Shown here: piece after piece, positions 12,296 to 22,858 of the stretch
Position numbering within the stretch: the stretch's first letter is position 1
How the letters are laid out: each line of letters starts with the position of its first letter
Assembly: GCA_025716855.1 (NCBI GenBank)
Contig: JAIXMQ010000003.1
Coordinates: forward strand, 186,001 to 250,000
DNA from: Pilaira anomala
Lineage: Eukaryota > Mucoromycota > Mucoromycetes > Mucorales > Mucoraceae
DNA length: 64,000 nt
Reading direction: 5' to 3'
Program-made: the position numbers and the translations under genes
The notes under the pieces: generated by a model
The model's input: only the letters and a program-made list of their open reading frames with translations
Database searches by the model: none
What the model was told of the DNA's origin: nothing

Positions 12296-13090
12296 GTTCT
12301 CTTGTAACGCAAAGAGAGAGAACTACCTTTTTTTTTAAAAAAAAAATAAGAGTTATAAAATATGAAACTTTTTTTTTTTTTTTTTTTTTTTTCAAACAGT
12401 CTTTATTATGCGTGCTTTTTACCGTCACAAATGTAAAAATTTGCGTTGGGGACACACTATATTTGAAGTATAGTAATCATGATCAGGATACTTACAAGCT
12501 CAATCAAAGGGTATAAAATATATATAACTTTTTTTTTCTAAAATAGAATATAAATGTGTTTTTTCTCCCCTTATTTTCGTTTGAAAGGTGAAAAAAAAAA
12601 AGTCTGACCATGGGTCGAGAAATGACGCTATATTGTGGTTTTTAATTTTTAAATTAAAACAAAACAACATACTTCTAAAATGATGTGTGTGTACACATGT
12701 GTGTATAAGTGTGGCTCAAGTTTGATCATTCTAATTTTTTTGCTCCGTGCGTATGTAAACAAATGTTCTGGTTCTATATTTAACTTTATTAACCTTAATA
12801 TATCTTATTATAAAAACCAGAATGGATTAGATTCAAACTCCTGGAATAGACAATTAAGAGCGAGAAACACACACATATTATTAACTACACTCTCATCATA
12901 GAGTGAAAGATACATAATCTTATACGATTATTATTAAGAAAATTTATTTTAAAAAAGGATAATACAAAAAGCTAATTTATTTTTACACTCATTATAGGAT
13001 GAAAGGTTGATATATGAGAATGTTGTGTATATAATGTTATCAAAAAGGAATCATGTGTGTGAACTATATATATATATATATATTTCTTTT
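12296..13090. other. Intergenic region upstream of the FYR-domain gene
   Basis: About 0.8 kb with a T run at 12370-12392 and a possible extra 5' exon of the FYR-domain gene on the minus strand: donor-like GTAAG near 12490 and acceptor-like TAG near 12470. No coding frame could be joined with confidence. The plus-strand frames here (12150-12516, 12680-12901) were not called. Confidence 0.4.
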
Positions 13091-14190
13091 TTAAATAGGT
13101 CTATGATTATTAGAATACCAAGTATTTTGATAAGGTGCTTCATGATAATAAGGTGAAACGACCATCGGCTCAGAATATTCTACCCATCCTCCCGGTATAG
13201 TTGTAGGTGGATGATGTCGAGATAAAGAAGGATGTTGTTGTAAAATTTGGCTATCGACGTGATCGTAACTTGCAGGTAATTGTACTTTTTCATGATGAGG
13301 GGCAATAGGTGTGGCGTATTTATGATAAGGTGTATTGGATGAAAAGCTGACTTCTTCAAAAGATGAAGAATGCTTTCGAGCGTATGGGTGATAACTCGTA
13401 TCTAATGCTTTTGATCGTTTTCTTTCGGATAGAGGTCGTTCGTTTGGCAATCTTGTAATTAATGAAGATCGTTTAAGTTTGATAAATATTGTACAAAGTA
13501 CTAGAATAATCCATAATGTACATATTGCTAATGCTGTAACGTATGTACCGTCAATTAAAAGACATCTGTCTATATGGATTAGAATTTGATAGATAACGTA
13601 CAAGGGTTTTAGTAATTACCTTTGAAAAAGTAATGGAAAGGAGGCATCGTGGTCTTCATCCAATAAGTTGCAATAAGTAATAAATCCTCTTGCTGGTTCC
13701 TTGAATTCGACAATACCATTTGTCCAGGGTTCTTGTGTAGTTATAAATGTATTTCCTATAATTGTTGTTGCAAATAATATCATATTCACTATACCCAGAC
13801 ATTTATCACCACGTAAGATGTGGCCTCGTTTACAGCATGTTGCGTGTGTACATATGGCTAACCCACATAATAATGAAAAACTAAAAGTGATATACCATGC
13901 AAGATACTACTTTAATGATTTAGATTATTTTTAATTGATTTAACCTAACGATATTAACATGAATATATACCTGCCAATGTCCAGCACTGATCCAACTTGG
14001 TATTGAAGTCTATTATAAAATCGGGTTGAATTTTTAGTGACAATGATAAATATAAAAATGCAAGTTCCTTATTTACTCTGTGCTGATATTCTCTTAGTAA
14101 AGCGCATTGAGCAAAATGAAAACCCAAACCAATTAAACTGAAGGATAGAATCAAATAACGAATTATGTTTATGAATAATACTGATGCCAT
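13091..14190 (-). CDS. Four-helix membrane protein with cytoplasmic tail, unknown function
   Basis: Model (minus strand): exons 14190-13975, 13906-13620, 13565-13091; about 325 aa. Four hydrophobic segments are visible: LFINIIRYLILSFSLIGLGF at the N terminus; WYITFSFSLLCGLAICTHA; CLGIVNMILFATTIIG; and VTALAICTLWIILVLCTIF. A polar His/Tyr/Pro-rich tail of about 120 residues follows. A Cys pair (HATCCKRG) sits in a loop. I do not recognise the family; the layout is tetraspan/SUR7-like. Exons 2 and 3 join cleanly (CAA AG|A). The exon 1/2 join does not: the obvious GT donor after GCAG gives a frameshift and a stop, whereas a GC donor three bases earlier keeps the frame. The first intron is therefore either GC-AG or disrupted. 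Confidence 0.62.
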
Positions 14191-14621
14191 ATTGTTATTA
14201 TTAAAAGAAAAAGAAAAAAAAGGGAAACAAATGATAATATACTAGTTTTATTATCTCTTTTTTTTTTACACCGAGATTAAGTAATAAGGAGTGAAAGAGA
14301 GAAGGAGAAGGAAGCATATAATAATAATTTGATATTCATATGAGAACCGAATATAAGAGTTTTTTTAAAAAAAAAAATAAAGCTCCTTTGTCGGATAATT
14401 TACCTACTATAGGAGTGAAAAAGATGATATTACTCTTACAGAAAAAATCTAGTTTATTATAACCTTTTCAAACAGACCCCGTATTAAAACAGGTAAATAG
14501 TTTAGACCTTATTATTTAACCCCTCTCTCTTAATTTAATAATTCAACATGTAAAAAGTAAAAATGTAAATATGTATGTACAGAAGATAAAAAAAAAAATT
14601 GATTATTTCAGTTTATTAGAA
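14191..14621. other. Intergenic region between tandem minus-strand genes
   Basis: 430 bp of AT-rich sequence holding the promoter of the four-helix gene (AG-rich on the plus strand near 14290-14315) and the 3' region of RPL10. No gene was seen. Confidence 0.5.
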
Positions 14622-15272
14622 TTAAACCAAGAGAGATTCCTTGAAGTAGTTCTTGAGAGGACCCTTTTGAGGAACGAACTTGACGTAACAACCATCAGGT
14701 CTGAAGGTACCAGCAGCACGAGCATCAACATATTCTTCACGAGCAAGAGGAGTGAAACCCCACTTCTTGGAGATAATGATCTTTTGTTGACCAGGGAACT
14801 TGTACTTACAACGTCTCAAGGCTTCAATGACAACAGCCTTGTTGGAATCCTTGGAACGAACAGAGAAAATAATTTGACCAATGTTGACACGAGCAACGAG
14901 ACCGTTAGGCTTACCGAAAGCACCACGCATACCTTGTTGCAATCTATCGGCACCAGCACAAGACAACATTTTGTTGATACGGGTGACATGGTAAGGATGG
15001 ACTCGAATACGCATATGGAAAGAATCTTTACCGGAGGTCTTGGCCATATACTTGTTAGCACAAATACGACCAGCTTCGAGAGCTTCAGCGGAAAGTTGTT
15101 CCTTTTCGTTGGAGACCAAGTGAATACAGAGAGGGAAATCGTCAACATGAGCCTTCTTACGACCTAAATCGTAAATTCTAAGCTTGGCATCAGGGACACC
15201 ACGATTGTATCTGGACTTGGGGTAAGGCTTGTTCTTACAATAACGATAACAACGAGCAGGACGACGACCCAT
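14622..15272 (-). CDS. RPL10: 60S ribosomal protein L10 (uL16)
   Basis: Intronless 216-aa frame that matches eukaryotic uL16/RPL10 along its whole length: the start [20 protein letters not shown], the central [20 protein letters not shown] segment that contributes to the P-site loop, and the C-terminal [12 protein letters not shown] followed by a typical lysine-rich end. Length is normal for the family (about 214-221 aa). It is an essential protein of the large subunit, joining late in 60S maturation. Codon use is visibly more GC-rich and biased (AAG, GGT, GTC) than in neighbouring genes, as expected for high expression. A 27-nt spacer separates ATG from a T-rich tract upstream. Confidence 0.97.
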   Translation of the reverse strand: MGRRPARCYRYCKNKPYPKSRYNRGVPDAKLRIYDLGRKKAHVDDFPLCIHLVSNEKEQLSAEALEAGRICANKYMAKTSGKDSFHMRIRVHPYHVTRINKMLSCAGADRLQQGMRGAFGKPNGLVARVNIGQIIFSVRSKDSNKAVVIEALRRCKYKFPGQQKIIISKKWGFTPLAREEYVDARAAGTFRPDGCYVKFVPQKGPLKNYFKESLLV

Positions 15273-16300
15273 TTTTAATTTCTACAGGCACATTTTTTTT
15301 TTGTTAGTTAAAACTTTCTAATTTTTTGTCATCTCTTTTTCTATTTCATTCTTCAGCATAAATTTTCTTAAAAAAAAAAGGAAAATATAAAAAATAAAAG
15401 TTTCATCATGTAATGGAATTGAAAAACGTAGTGCTGAAAACTTGATACAAATAAGAAAATATTTTTGTTATCCATCAATAAAGTCTATCCATCTTTCCAT
15501 TACATCATCTCATTCTTTTCATTTATGTATTCCTTTTTGTTTTCGTCTATTTATGGCTGTGGCAAGAGAAAATCGAAAAAAAAAAGTTGAATTGTTGGAT
15601 GCATTACCTTTGGTATTGAGAAGAAGAACTTGCAATTACTTTTTGGTATTGTTTCTAATCCTCATACCAAAAGTTTCTTTGTTGTGCGGCCGCGGCGGAG
15701 CTGAAGTGTGTATGCTTGTGTTTGTTAGATGTTTACAATGTTCTGTTTTATCCGAGCCGGATTTATTTAAGAGATGTGACGGCGGACTTATGCATTTCAC
15801 TCTTTGACATAATATTGAATTTTTCAGAAAGACTACCGGATAAAATGATAAAAAGTTAGCTAACTTCGAGAGTTCTCAGTATTTCCATCCAATTTACTTA
15901 CCATTGTAAAATAATTTGGAATCGTGACGATTAAAATAGAATTCAAATATGTTCGCCCAATAACGAATTAGCAACGTTTGCTCAGAGCACTTCTTCAGAT
16001 AATTGTTTGTTGAGCTTGATGAGTTAAAGGCAATTGGATATAATCTAAACAGAATGTTAATAGTTCATTCCTTAGTTATAGTTTGCTAAGCTTACACGTG
16101 AACACAAAATTTTTTTAGAATGATTTCTTCATCATTGTTTGGCTTGTATATATCTAATTCAGTGTATTTTTTTTAAGACAAAACGTAATAAATAATGTTA
16201 TTATAAACTAATTGATTGATTATAAAAAGATAAGCTTTACCTCATTAAAGACGAAAGGAAACTCACAGGAGCATCGTTCAGAGCTATTGTATATATACTT
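15273..16300. other. Gene-poor stretch upstream of RPL10
   Basis: Contains the RPL10 promoter at its left end. The plus-strand frame 15442-15807 (121 aa) spans a GC-rich island (a GCGGCCGC site near 15689) but has no recognisable protein signature and was not called. Nothing else is supported. Confidence 0.5.
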
Positions 16301-16970
16301 ATTTAAACCGTTTTGAATAGAGCGCCCACCCAACAGAGCGATTTGGCTATTATTTTGTTGTTTGTGATATCCATTATTGAGTTTCTACTAAGATTAAAGA
16401 GAGAGAAAAACTTAAATTAAAAAAGAAGTAGACACGTTCCTAGCCAAAAACTTACTATGAAAAGTATTTTGACTTTCTGTTCTTCACGATTTCATTGGAT
16501 AAGTTGATTAAGTTGGAACCTAATGTTCCCTGCAGTCCCTTTACCTTTATCTTGTCCCTAGAAGCGGTCTGATAAAAAAAAAGTGTTTAGTATCAACTAC
16601 GTATTTATGTCATGCTATGTATATACCTTATTAGTTTTTGGGGAGATTTTTTGAATTATTCCTGCTGATTTTCGTTTGACAGAGTTTGAACTCTATTAAA
16701 CTTTTAGTAAAGTGGACCCTCCTTTATAATTAAATACTTACCTCTGTATTTAGGTCCTAGTTAATTCAAATTTAAAAAGATATTAGAAAAGGTATTCAAT
16801 TTGTAATAAATGTTATAGCGTTCAAAAACTAACTTCTCTATATTCTCTGAGTTCTTGTTCTTGTATAGCTTTAACTCTATCAAATATTTTCCACGGCTAT
16901 TCTTCTCAATTGCTCTCGCAATTCTTCTGATATTCTTTAATAATATAGAGGTTAAAAAGGTTGAAAAAGA
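16300..16970 (-). pseudogene. Possible decayed minus-strand gene fragment
   Basis: Reading the minus strand from about 16970, protein-like segments alternate with intron-like signals. One frame gives RISEELREQLRRIAVENI and, after a +1 shift, FDRVKAIQEQELREYRE, a charged helical pattern. A later block from about 16573 to 16457 is open for ~38 codons between a TATCAG acceptor-like and a GTAAGT donor-like site. Frames conflict between blocks and stops intervene, so this looks like a broken gene, not a functional one. No family was recognised. Confidence 0.3.
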
Positions 16971-17322
16971 TAAAAGGGTTAAAAAAAAGATAAAAGGATA
17001 AAGAAGAAAAAGATAAAGAAGAAAAAGATAAAAAGGAGAAATAAAAAGACGCGTTCTTTGTAAACGGTGACATCAACCAATTGGATAACTAACGCATTTT
17101 TTTGACGCTGTAGAAAATCATTGCTCATGCAAGTTTTAGGTACATTAAATAAAAATAATAGGTTAACAGCTGTTGGTCTTTGAATTGCCTAATACGTCGT
17201 ATTATATAAGAGTATAGATAATAACTAAATTGTAAATGGGTCAGTTCATATAACTGGTACATCTTTTTGTATTCATAAATACATAATTGTTATAAAATGT
17301 AACATCAGTGCGATCATTAATA

Positions 17323-17938
17323 TCAATGTCTTTCGAGCCTAATAAAAATGCATAATAACTGAATAACATTGCATAATTTTCTTATAAGATAACAACAGAA
17401 GTTTGTTAAATACCATGAGGCCAATGAAGATGAAGTACATTGGATGTGTATATAGAGATATGACGAATGATGGGGTGTATTCAATGAACCCCAATTGTCT
17501 TCGGTTCTTCTACTGAAATTTATAGACAAGAGACATATCCTGAATCTGTTCAAACATAATCTGATATAAAGCCTATCACTTTTTCCTGTTTCAAAAGGAA
17601 CTTTGCATTCCAAGCCTAATTTTTGAATAGTAACCCGAGCAGAGTTTTTATCTGCAAATTCCTTATCAATTGGGAACTTTTCCAAAAAAAAAAAAAAAAA
17701 AAAAAAAAATAGCTCTAATCTTCTGGTTGGTCTGATCATTTCCAGCTGTCTCTGGATAACTAGAAATGACTTCAGTTGCGTTAAAAGACACGTTCTCTTC
17801 CTCTTCCGCATCACTCAAGTTGGACCAGTCAAAGCTATCTTGGGACTTGGTGTTGATTTCTTCACTTACAACACTTTCATTGCCTTCAATATAACCATCA
17901 TCGGTTACTTCGTTTAATTCTATAGTTGTATTATTCAT
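17323..17938 (-). pseudogene. Broken reading frame interrupted by a 27-base T run
   Basis: On the minus strand an ATG at 17938 opens an acidic N-terminal segment (about 78 aa, with DSFDWSNLSDAEEEENV). The frame then runs into a homopolymer of about 27 T's (Phe codons) at 17683-17709. Beyond it the protein-like continuation (FPIDKEFADKNSARVTIQKL then GLECKVPFETGKSDRLYI) is in a different frame. The second part resembles the N-terminal DNA-binding region of MULE/FAR1-type transposases in pattern, but this is a weak resemblance. It is either a decayed transposon gene or one split by homopolymer-length change. Confidence 0.4.
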
Positions 17939-18055
17939 TTCAAAAAATAAAAAACAAGAATTTTTTTTTTCAATAGTTAGATATAATGCGCTATTTCACA
18001 TTTTTTGATAACTATTTTTGGTCACTTTTCTTCTTGGACATAATTCAAAGTCATT

Positions 18056-18175
18056 TAAGAACATTGCTAGATACAATGCCCACTGAATTTGGCCACCAAT
18101 AGTCTGGTTCTGTAAGGCTGAAAAGGAAAGTATACTACATGGTTTTACACTTAGACGACAATTTCTAATTTTTTT
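18056..18175. repeat. Diverged direct repeat, copy 1
   Basis: This stretch (containing ACATTGCTAGATACAATGCC and GGCTGAAAAGGAAAGTATAC) recurs in the same orientation at about 18415-18535, with ~10-15% substitutions and small indels. Confidence 0.7.
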
Positions 18176-18414
18176 TTAATACAGCAAGAGTTCCACTGAT
18201 GTTTTACTGCTGCTTTGATCTGCATGTTTTGTAGTCTAGAATATACCTACGAGAGGCATTGTGTATACCAATGAATGCTCTCTTTTAGGCGCAAGAACTA
18301 GCCTTGTGGGAGAAATTTGGTTCGAGAAAGTATTCTTTTCGCTACACTACATGCTTCCTGGGATTCTTGCGACATAATACAAGACCAGTAAGTTAAAAGT
18401 TGGTAGATTTGTTT

Positions 18415-18535
18415 GTGAACATTTCTAGGTATAATTCCCATTGAATTTGGTCAATGGGCTGGTTTTGTAATATGTAATTGCGTGATGAAGGCAAGGCTGA
18501 AAAGGAAAGTATACTACGTGGTTTTGCACTTAAAA
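18415..18535. repeat. Diverged direct repeat, copy 2
   Basis: Second copy of the repeat at 18056-18175, with an extra ~20 bases in the middle. A short plus-strand frame (18478-18681) crosses it, but no function is recognised. Confidence 0.7.
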
Positions 18536-18689
18536 TATGGTTTACATCTTTAATGAAAAAGGAATTGGAGCCAAGACAAGTTGCTTGCCAGGATCAAGTA
18601 ATTAACTACTACAATGTATGCTACTTGGTAATTATCTCTGCGGGGTGGCGTTACTGTTATCAATACACTAATCATAACTAAAATCTGGT

Positions 18690-18960
18690 ATTGTTTATGA
18701 TTGTTTCAACCAACTCAAGACTTTCTCAATCAGATTAAATCTCTTATGTATGACTTTGTATGGAATAACAGATGACCACTTGTCTCCTTCGACCAACTCT
18801 GACAACCTATTCTCAAAGGAGGTCTTGTTGTTTTAAATACTCAGCAAATTAGACATCTACGACATCTTTTGTGTACCCCGGCCACATCAGTGTTAATTCA
18901 ACCTTTCATCCAGCATCGTGTTTGTCACCTTAAAATTAATATCATCAGCATACTGAAGCA
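18690..18960 (+). mobile_element. Decayed LINE (non-LTR retrotransposon) fragment
   Basis: Translation of the plus strand, reading through two or more stops, gives YDFVWNN, then SFDQL, then KGGLVVLNTQQIRHLRHLLC. This order (FxWNN-R-P, then a GGLGVLxxxxQ-like block) is the conserved region just downstream of the reverse-transcriptase catalytic core in fungal and plant LINEs. There is no open frame, no catalytic core and no poly-A end preserved, so it is an inactive fragment. Family assignment rests on motif order only. Confidence 0.6.
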
Positions 18961-20445
18961 ATTATGTATGATAATAAGCACACATTACACTATGATATCG
19001 CAAAATATCGTGATATAAACACATAGTTTTGATTCAAGTTTTGCTTGCAGAAGAGGGATGGGTTTTTTTTTTATTGATATCTTTTTATCTTGTAAATAAA
19101 TAAAAAGAAATTTTGAAATTTAATGGTCAAATAAAACGAAACAGAGTCATTGCAATAGGCTTTCCGAAGTCAGTTCTATACGCCTAAAAAAAGTCTTAAT
19201 ATTTTGTATCATAACTATACTTTTAATTGACTTTAAATTCTGAGCGACCAGGTGGTTGATACGAATCAACCTATTTACGATTTTTTTTCTTGGGGAAAGA
19301 ATACCAAAATACACGGTTAATTTACACGGTATGACTACTCGAAAATTAAAGTCATGGTACTCACTTTTTCATTGAAGACAACAATCCTGAGAGATGAATA
19401 ATGAGGGGGTTTTGTACTACATTTCAGCAACTACAGTCTGTTTGTTAAAATGTACAAGTTTTTGGCACCAAAATATAGCGCGTAATACTTTTCTCTACTA
19501 CATACAATCTATGTCTACAGCTGATAATGTATCGATTTTTTTTTGTTGCCAACGCGTTGTACGCTTAATGCTACATATTAGGTGTACATAATATTAATAC
19601 AATGTAAATGGGTAATATATTTAAGGCTTTGACCACGGTCTCAGTTTTCAAAAAAATCGGAGTGTATTTCTACTGACGTTATTGAGTTATAATGGAAGAC
19701 ACTAACAAAATATGAATGGATGATATCGCCTAAAAGTTTCATTCTTCATGTGCGCATATCTTCCACAGAACTTGACCTTAATGCAAACTTTTTGTCAATA
19801 GTTAAGAAAACGAAGCTCTCTTTCGCGACTTTTGATGACTACTTGGCTAGTTACTAAAATATCTGAAACCTATAATGCTATTCCTTCTAATCATTTTAAA
19901 GCAACAAGTTGCTCACAGCGTTTCGACAAACACCTTCTGAAAAATGCTTGAAGGGTGTTGTAGTTACCGATCTAAAAAACCCAATTAAAAAAAAAATACC
20001 CCTTCTTTTCTTGTCCTTCCTACGAAATAAAAATCTCCAATCAAAAGATCCAATCAAAAATGAAAATTTACTTTAATAGTAATATATGTTGTAATGAAAG
20101 CCGACTAAACGTTATTACATATTTAAATGACTTATTTGAGAGAAGTCATCATTTACACCCGAAATGTGCGTCATACGTTACAATTTATTAGGGCTATACT
20201 ATCCAATCATATACAATTATCTCGTTACTTACTCATTGTTAGCGTCTTCAAACGGAATATGTAGTTCCCATAACTTTATTATCGTCAAGTCGTCAACAAA
20301 AGTGATTTAGATAACCGACAATTACTTCAGGTTAATCAAGAAAACAAATATGAAAAATGAAACACACTTTTTCTAAAAATGGTGACATTTTGTAGTTGTA
20401 ACAGAAATGAAACTGCCAAGGCTTAAAAAGATCGGCAGAAATAAC

Positions 20446-20487
<42 letters not shown>

Positions 20488-20721
20488 CAACAATTCAACT
20501 TGTCCAATAAAATATGTTGTTAGTGCTAAAATGCATTTTCAATCTTAATAGATAAGCTTAAATGTATATGGTCACATGCATTGCCAACCAATTATTCAGA
20601 AACATGCTACTTCACATGGACTGCAAAAGAGATATTCCGAGGTTTTGATTCCTATAAAAACTTCAACATCATTTTCTTTTCCTTTTTTTTTTTTTTTTTT
20701 TACTTTATATCAAACATTATA
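18961..20721. other. Gene-poor AT-rich region, no gene seen
   Basis: About 1.8 kb without a supported gene. The frame at 19394-19591 is short and not protein-like. A T run of about 33 sits at 20451-20483. The last 100 bp before 20722 are pyrimidine-rich with a TATAAAA element at 20652-20658, a plausible core promoter for the next gene. Confidence 0.5.
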
Positions 20722-20958
20722 ATGAACTCTTCTATCATTCTCTCTCAAGCTGCTCGTATGTCCATCAAAAGACCTGCTATCCGCTCTTTCTCTACCATTC
20801 CTGCCAAATCTTTCTCTAACGAAGAAGCTAAAGCTCATCATCAAGTAGCTCCTTTGACTGATTCTACTGTCTATTCTCCTCAAGGTGAAACGCATGTCTC
20901 TAATAACACTACTGAAACTACCTTTACTCCCAGTGTAAATTATACCTTTGATGATTAA
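20722..20958 (+). CDS. Small protein with likely mitochondrial presequence
   Basis: 78 aa from the ATG at 20722. A longer in-frame ATG exists at 20581, but the intervening sequence is poly-Phe low complexity, so the inner start is preferred. It also sits about 60 bp after a TATAAAA box. The N terminus (MNSSIILSQAARMSIKRPAI) is rich in Arg/Ser and lacks acidic residues, typical of a mitochondrial targeting presequence, with a likely cleavage near RSFSTIP. The rest is hydrophilic and Thr/Asn-rich and ends in YTFDD. Codon use is C/T-biased in a way that suggests strong expression. Function unknown. It resembles in style the mitochondrial-type protein at 62796. Confidence 0.65.
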   Translation: MNSSIILSQAARMSIKRPAIRSFSTIPAKSFSNEEAKAHHQVAPLTDSTVYSPQGETHVSNNTTETTFTPSVNYTFDD

Positions 20959-21132
20959 GTCAAACCTACACATTTCTATTATATAACTTTCCTTTTTCGA
21001 TTTTCCCCCTGCAATTTTTTTCTTTTTGGAAAAAGTAGAGAAAAAAAAACCTTTGTATATACTTCTCATTATAATAAATAAAACTTTCTTTGAATATGAT
21101 AATTATCTTTTTCTTTTTTTCCTTGTGAAATC

Positions 21133-21224
21133 ACTGTTTTTTGAATATGAGTTTGCGTTGAGATAAAAATTAATTTGCGCTGACTTTAAAAGAATATTTA
21201 CGTCAAGGTAAAAAATAGTTTTGC
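21133..21224 (+). repeat. Left terminal inverted repeat of the mariner element
   Basis: Starts ACTGTTTTTTGAATATGAG and runs to ATAGTTTTGC. It contains TTTGCG/GCGC sub-motifs that may be transposase binding sites. Its reverse complement is at 25238-25328 with at most one or two differences. Confidence 0.9.
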
Positions 21225-21235
21225 AAAATGTTGTC

Positions 21236-21976
21236 TTTTCTTCTTTATTAATTTCCACATCTTTGAAGCCATGAGTTCCAGATTAATTGTTTGCGATGTG
21301 TGTAAAATAACATTTTCTGAATTATCCAAACTAAGGCTGCAAACTACCGATTGCATTCAACAGAAGTGAACGTTTTAGTAAATGGAGGTGAGTCAAAGCA
21401 AGAGTGCGTATTCTTTTAAGCAAATACTGACTATTTTATTTTCTAATAGTTTCCACCAGAGTTTTACGAAATGATGATGGTGTCTTCCTTTGCCCCTGTT
21501 GTTCTCGTCAGAAATATGCTTTTCCTGACTCATTGAAAAGACATTTAAAAAAGCATTTTCGAGATCAGGAAGCAAAAGCAACCGCACAAACCGATAACGA
21601 GAGTGAAGGGAATCAAAGCTGCACAGACAGTGATACAGAAGTAGATAACGATGATACTGTTGCGGTAATTTTGGATACCGAGATAACCACACCACTATCA
21701 ACAGCTCAAGAAGTAGTTAAAGAGATCCACAGTACACGAGATTACAAAACCGCTGTTTTGTCAGCTTTCGATGCATTATCTCAACCTAGTGAAGATCAAG
21801 AGAAAAAGCTCTTAATAGCAGAATTAGGAGATATCAAACCTGTAGCATACATTGACTATAAAGGAAAAGAACACAGCCTCCTAGCAGCTTCCAAAGTGAT
21901 AGACAGCTTAACATCATCACAGAAAAAAGAAAAACAGCCGTTATTCCTCGCCATCACACCAAAAAAAAAGGAATCA
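21236..21976 (+). repeat. Left arm of a ~740-bp inverted duplication
   Basis: Reverse complement of 22859-23600. The arms appear identical except for an A9/T8 length difference near their inner ends; the 146 residues each arm encodes after MKRHLKKHF are the same. It covers the 5' half of the zinc-finger gene, including its putative intron. Confidence 0.92.
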
Positions 21977-22617
21977 TCTTGACTGGAAACTGAAATCAAT
22001 CCATCGCCTTCGATACGCAGTGTTGTTTAAGATAGTCCTTACAAGAACTTACTATCGAAAGCAAATTATATTGAACTGGATGAAAGTTCAATTTTTTTAA
22101 ATAATAGCTGGTTTATAAACCCAATTGCAACACATATTGCCACCAAAATACTTGAAGAAATGATTTTTGTGGAGGGACATAAGGCACTGCTAGTACTCTG
22201 TGGCGAGATCTATGGTAGGCTTCCTTCACTCGATGCACACTACGAAAAAACTTCTACTACGAAAGGCAACTTTCCCCAGTCTTCTTTGTCTCATATCGAT
22301 ACTAGGTATCCTAATATAGAGCTATGCTTGATGAATGTTGACAGAAGTCAAAAACTCGTGCTGGGTACCAAGACTATGAATGTTTTAATTACATCGTCTA
22401 TCCGTATTGATTGCAATGAGAAACCAGTTATTGGACCTTCAAGCTCAAATGGAGTCTTGCCAAGTAGACAAACTCGATTATTGAAAAAACAAAAATTGAA
22501 GAGGTTCAAAGAATGATCGAGAAAAAAGCCACGTTTAACGAAATTGGTTCTCGTCAAGTTCTGCTTTATCCTTTTGATGAATTTGCTCAACTACGTCAAC
22601 TTAGATCAAAGTGATAA
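21270..22617 (+). pseudogene. Transposon-borne zinc-finger gene, broken
   Basis: Begins with ATG at 21270 (SSRLIVCDVCKITFSELSKL). A one-base frameshift follows, then a probable intron (GTGAGT near 21388 to TAG near 21450), then a second finger LCPCCSRQKYAFPDSLKRHL with the C-x2-C-x12-H-x4-H spacing. An acidic region and a long open stretch to 21982 follow. Beyond that the protein-like reading continues in shifted frames (ELDESSIFLNNSWFINPIAT from about 22067, the frame 22160-22516, then EEVQRMIEKKATFNEIGSRQ) to a stop near 22615. At least three frame changes make it non-functional as written. It may be a second gene of the element; DNA binding is inferred from the fingers. Confidence 0.6.
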
Positions 22618-22858
22618 GATATCCACATTTCTTTGTTACAGATTCTCGTCGAAATATTCAAATGATTGTCGTACTAGACCTTTTACAATTTGGACATTAG
22701 CAGACCGTTCTACAAATCGAGATGAGGATTCTACTAAAATAAAAAGTATTGTCATCTTTAAGCTCAGGTTTTATTTCTTTTTTTTTTTCGACTCAAGTCA
22801 AGTCTTATTTGTGTGCTCAAGTAACGTCACATAAATCACCCTCCAAATTCCAGCCAAG

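Noticed and set aside
14571..15167. 198-codon plus-strand frame opposite RPL10
   Set aside because: It is the antisense shadow of the ribosomal protein gene, which matches its family along the full length.
15442..15807. 121-codon plus-strand frame with a GC-rich island
   Set aside because: No motif, no splice partner, and amino-acid content shifts abruptly along its length; chance frame more likely.
20581..20721. Longer N terminus for the small mitochondrial-type protein
   Set aside because: The extra 47 codons include a poly-Phe run from a T tract and would destroy the presequence; the inner ATG follows a TATAAAA box at a suitable distance.
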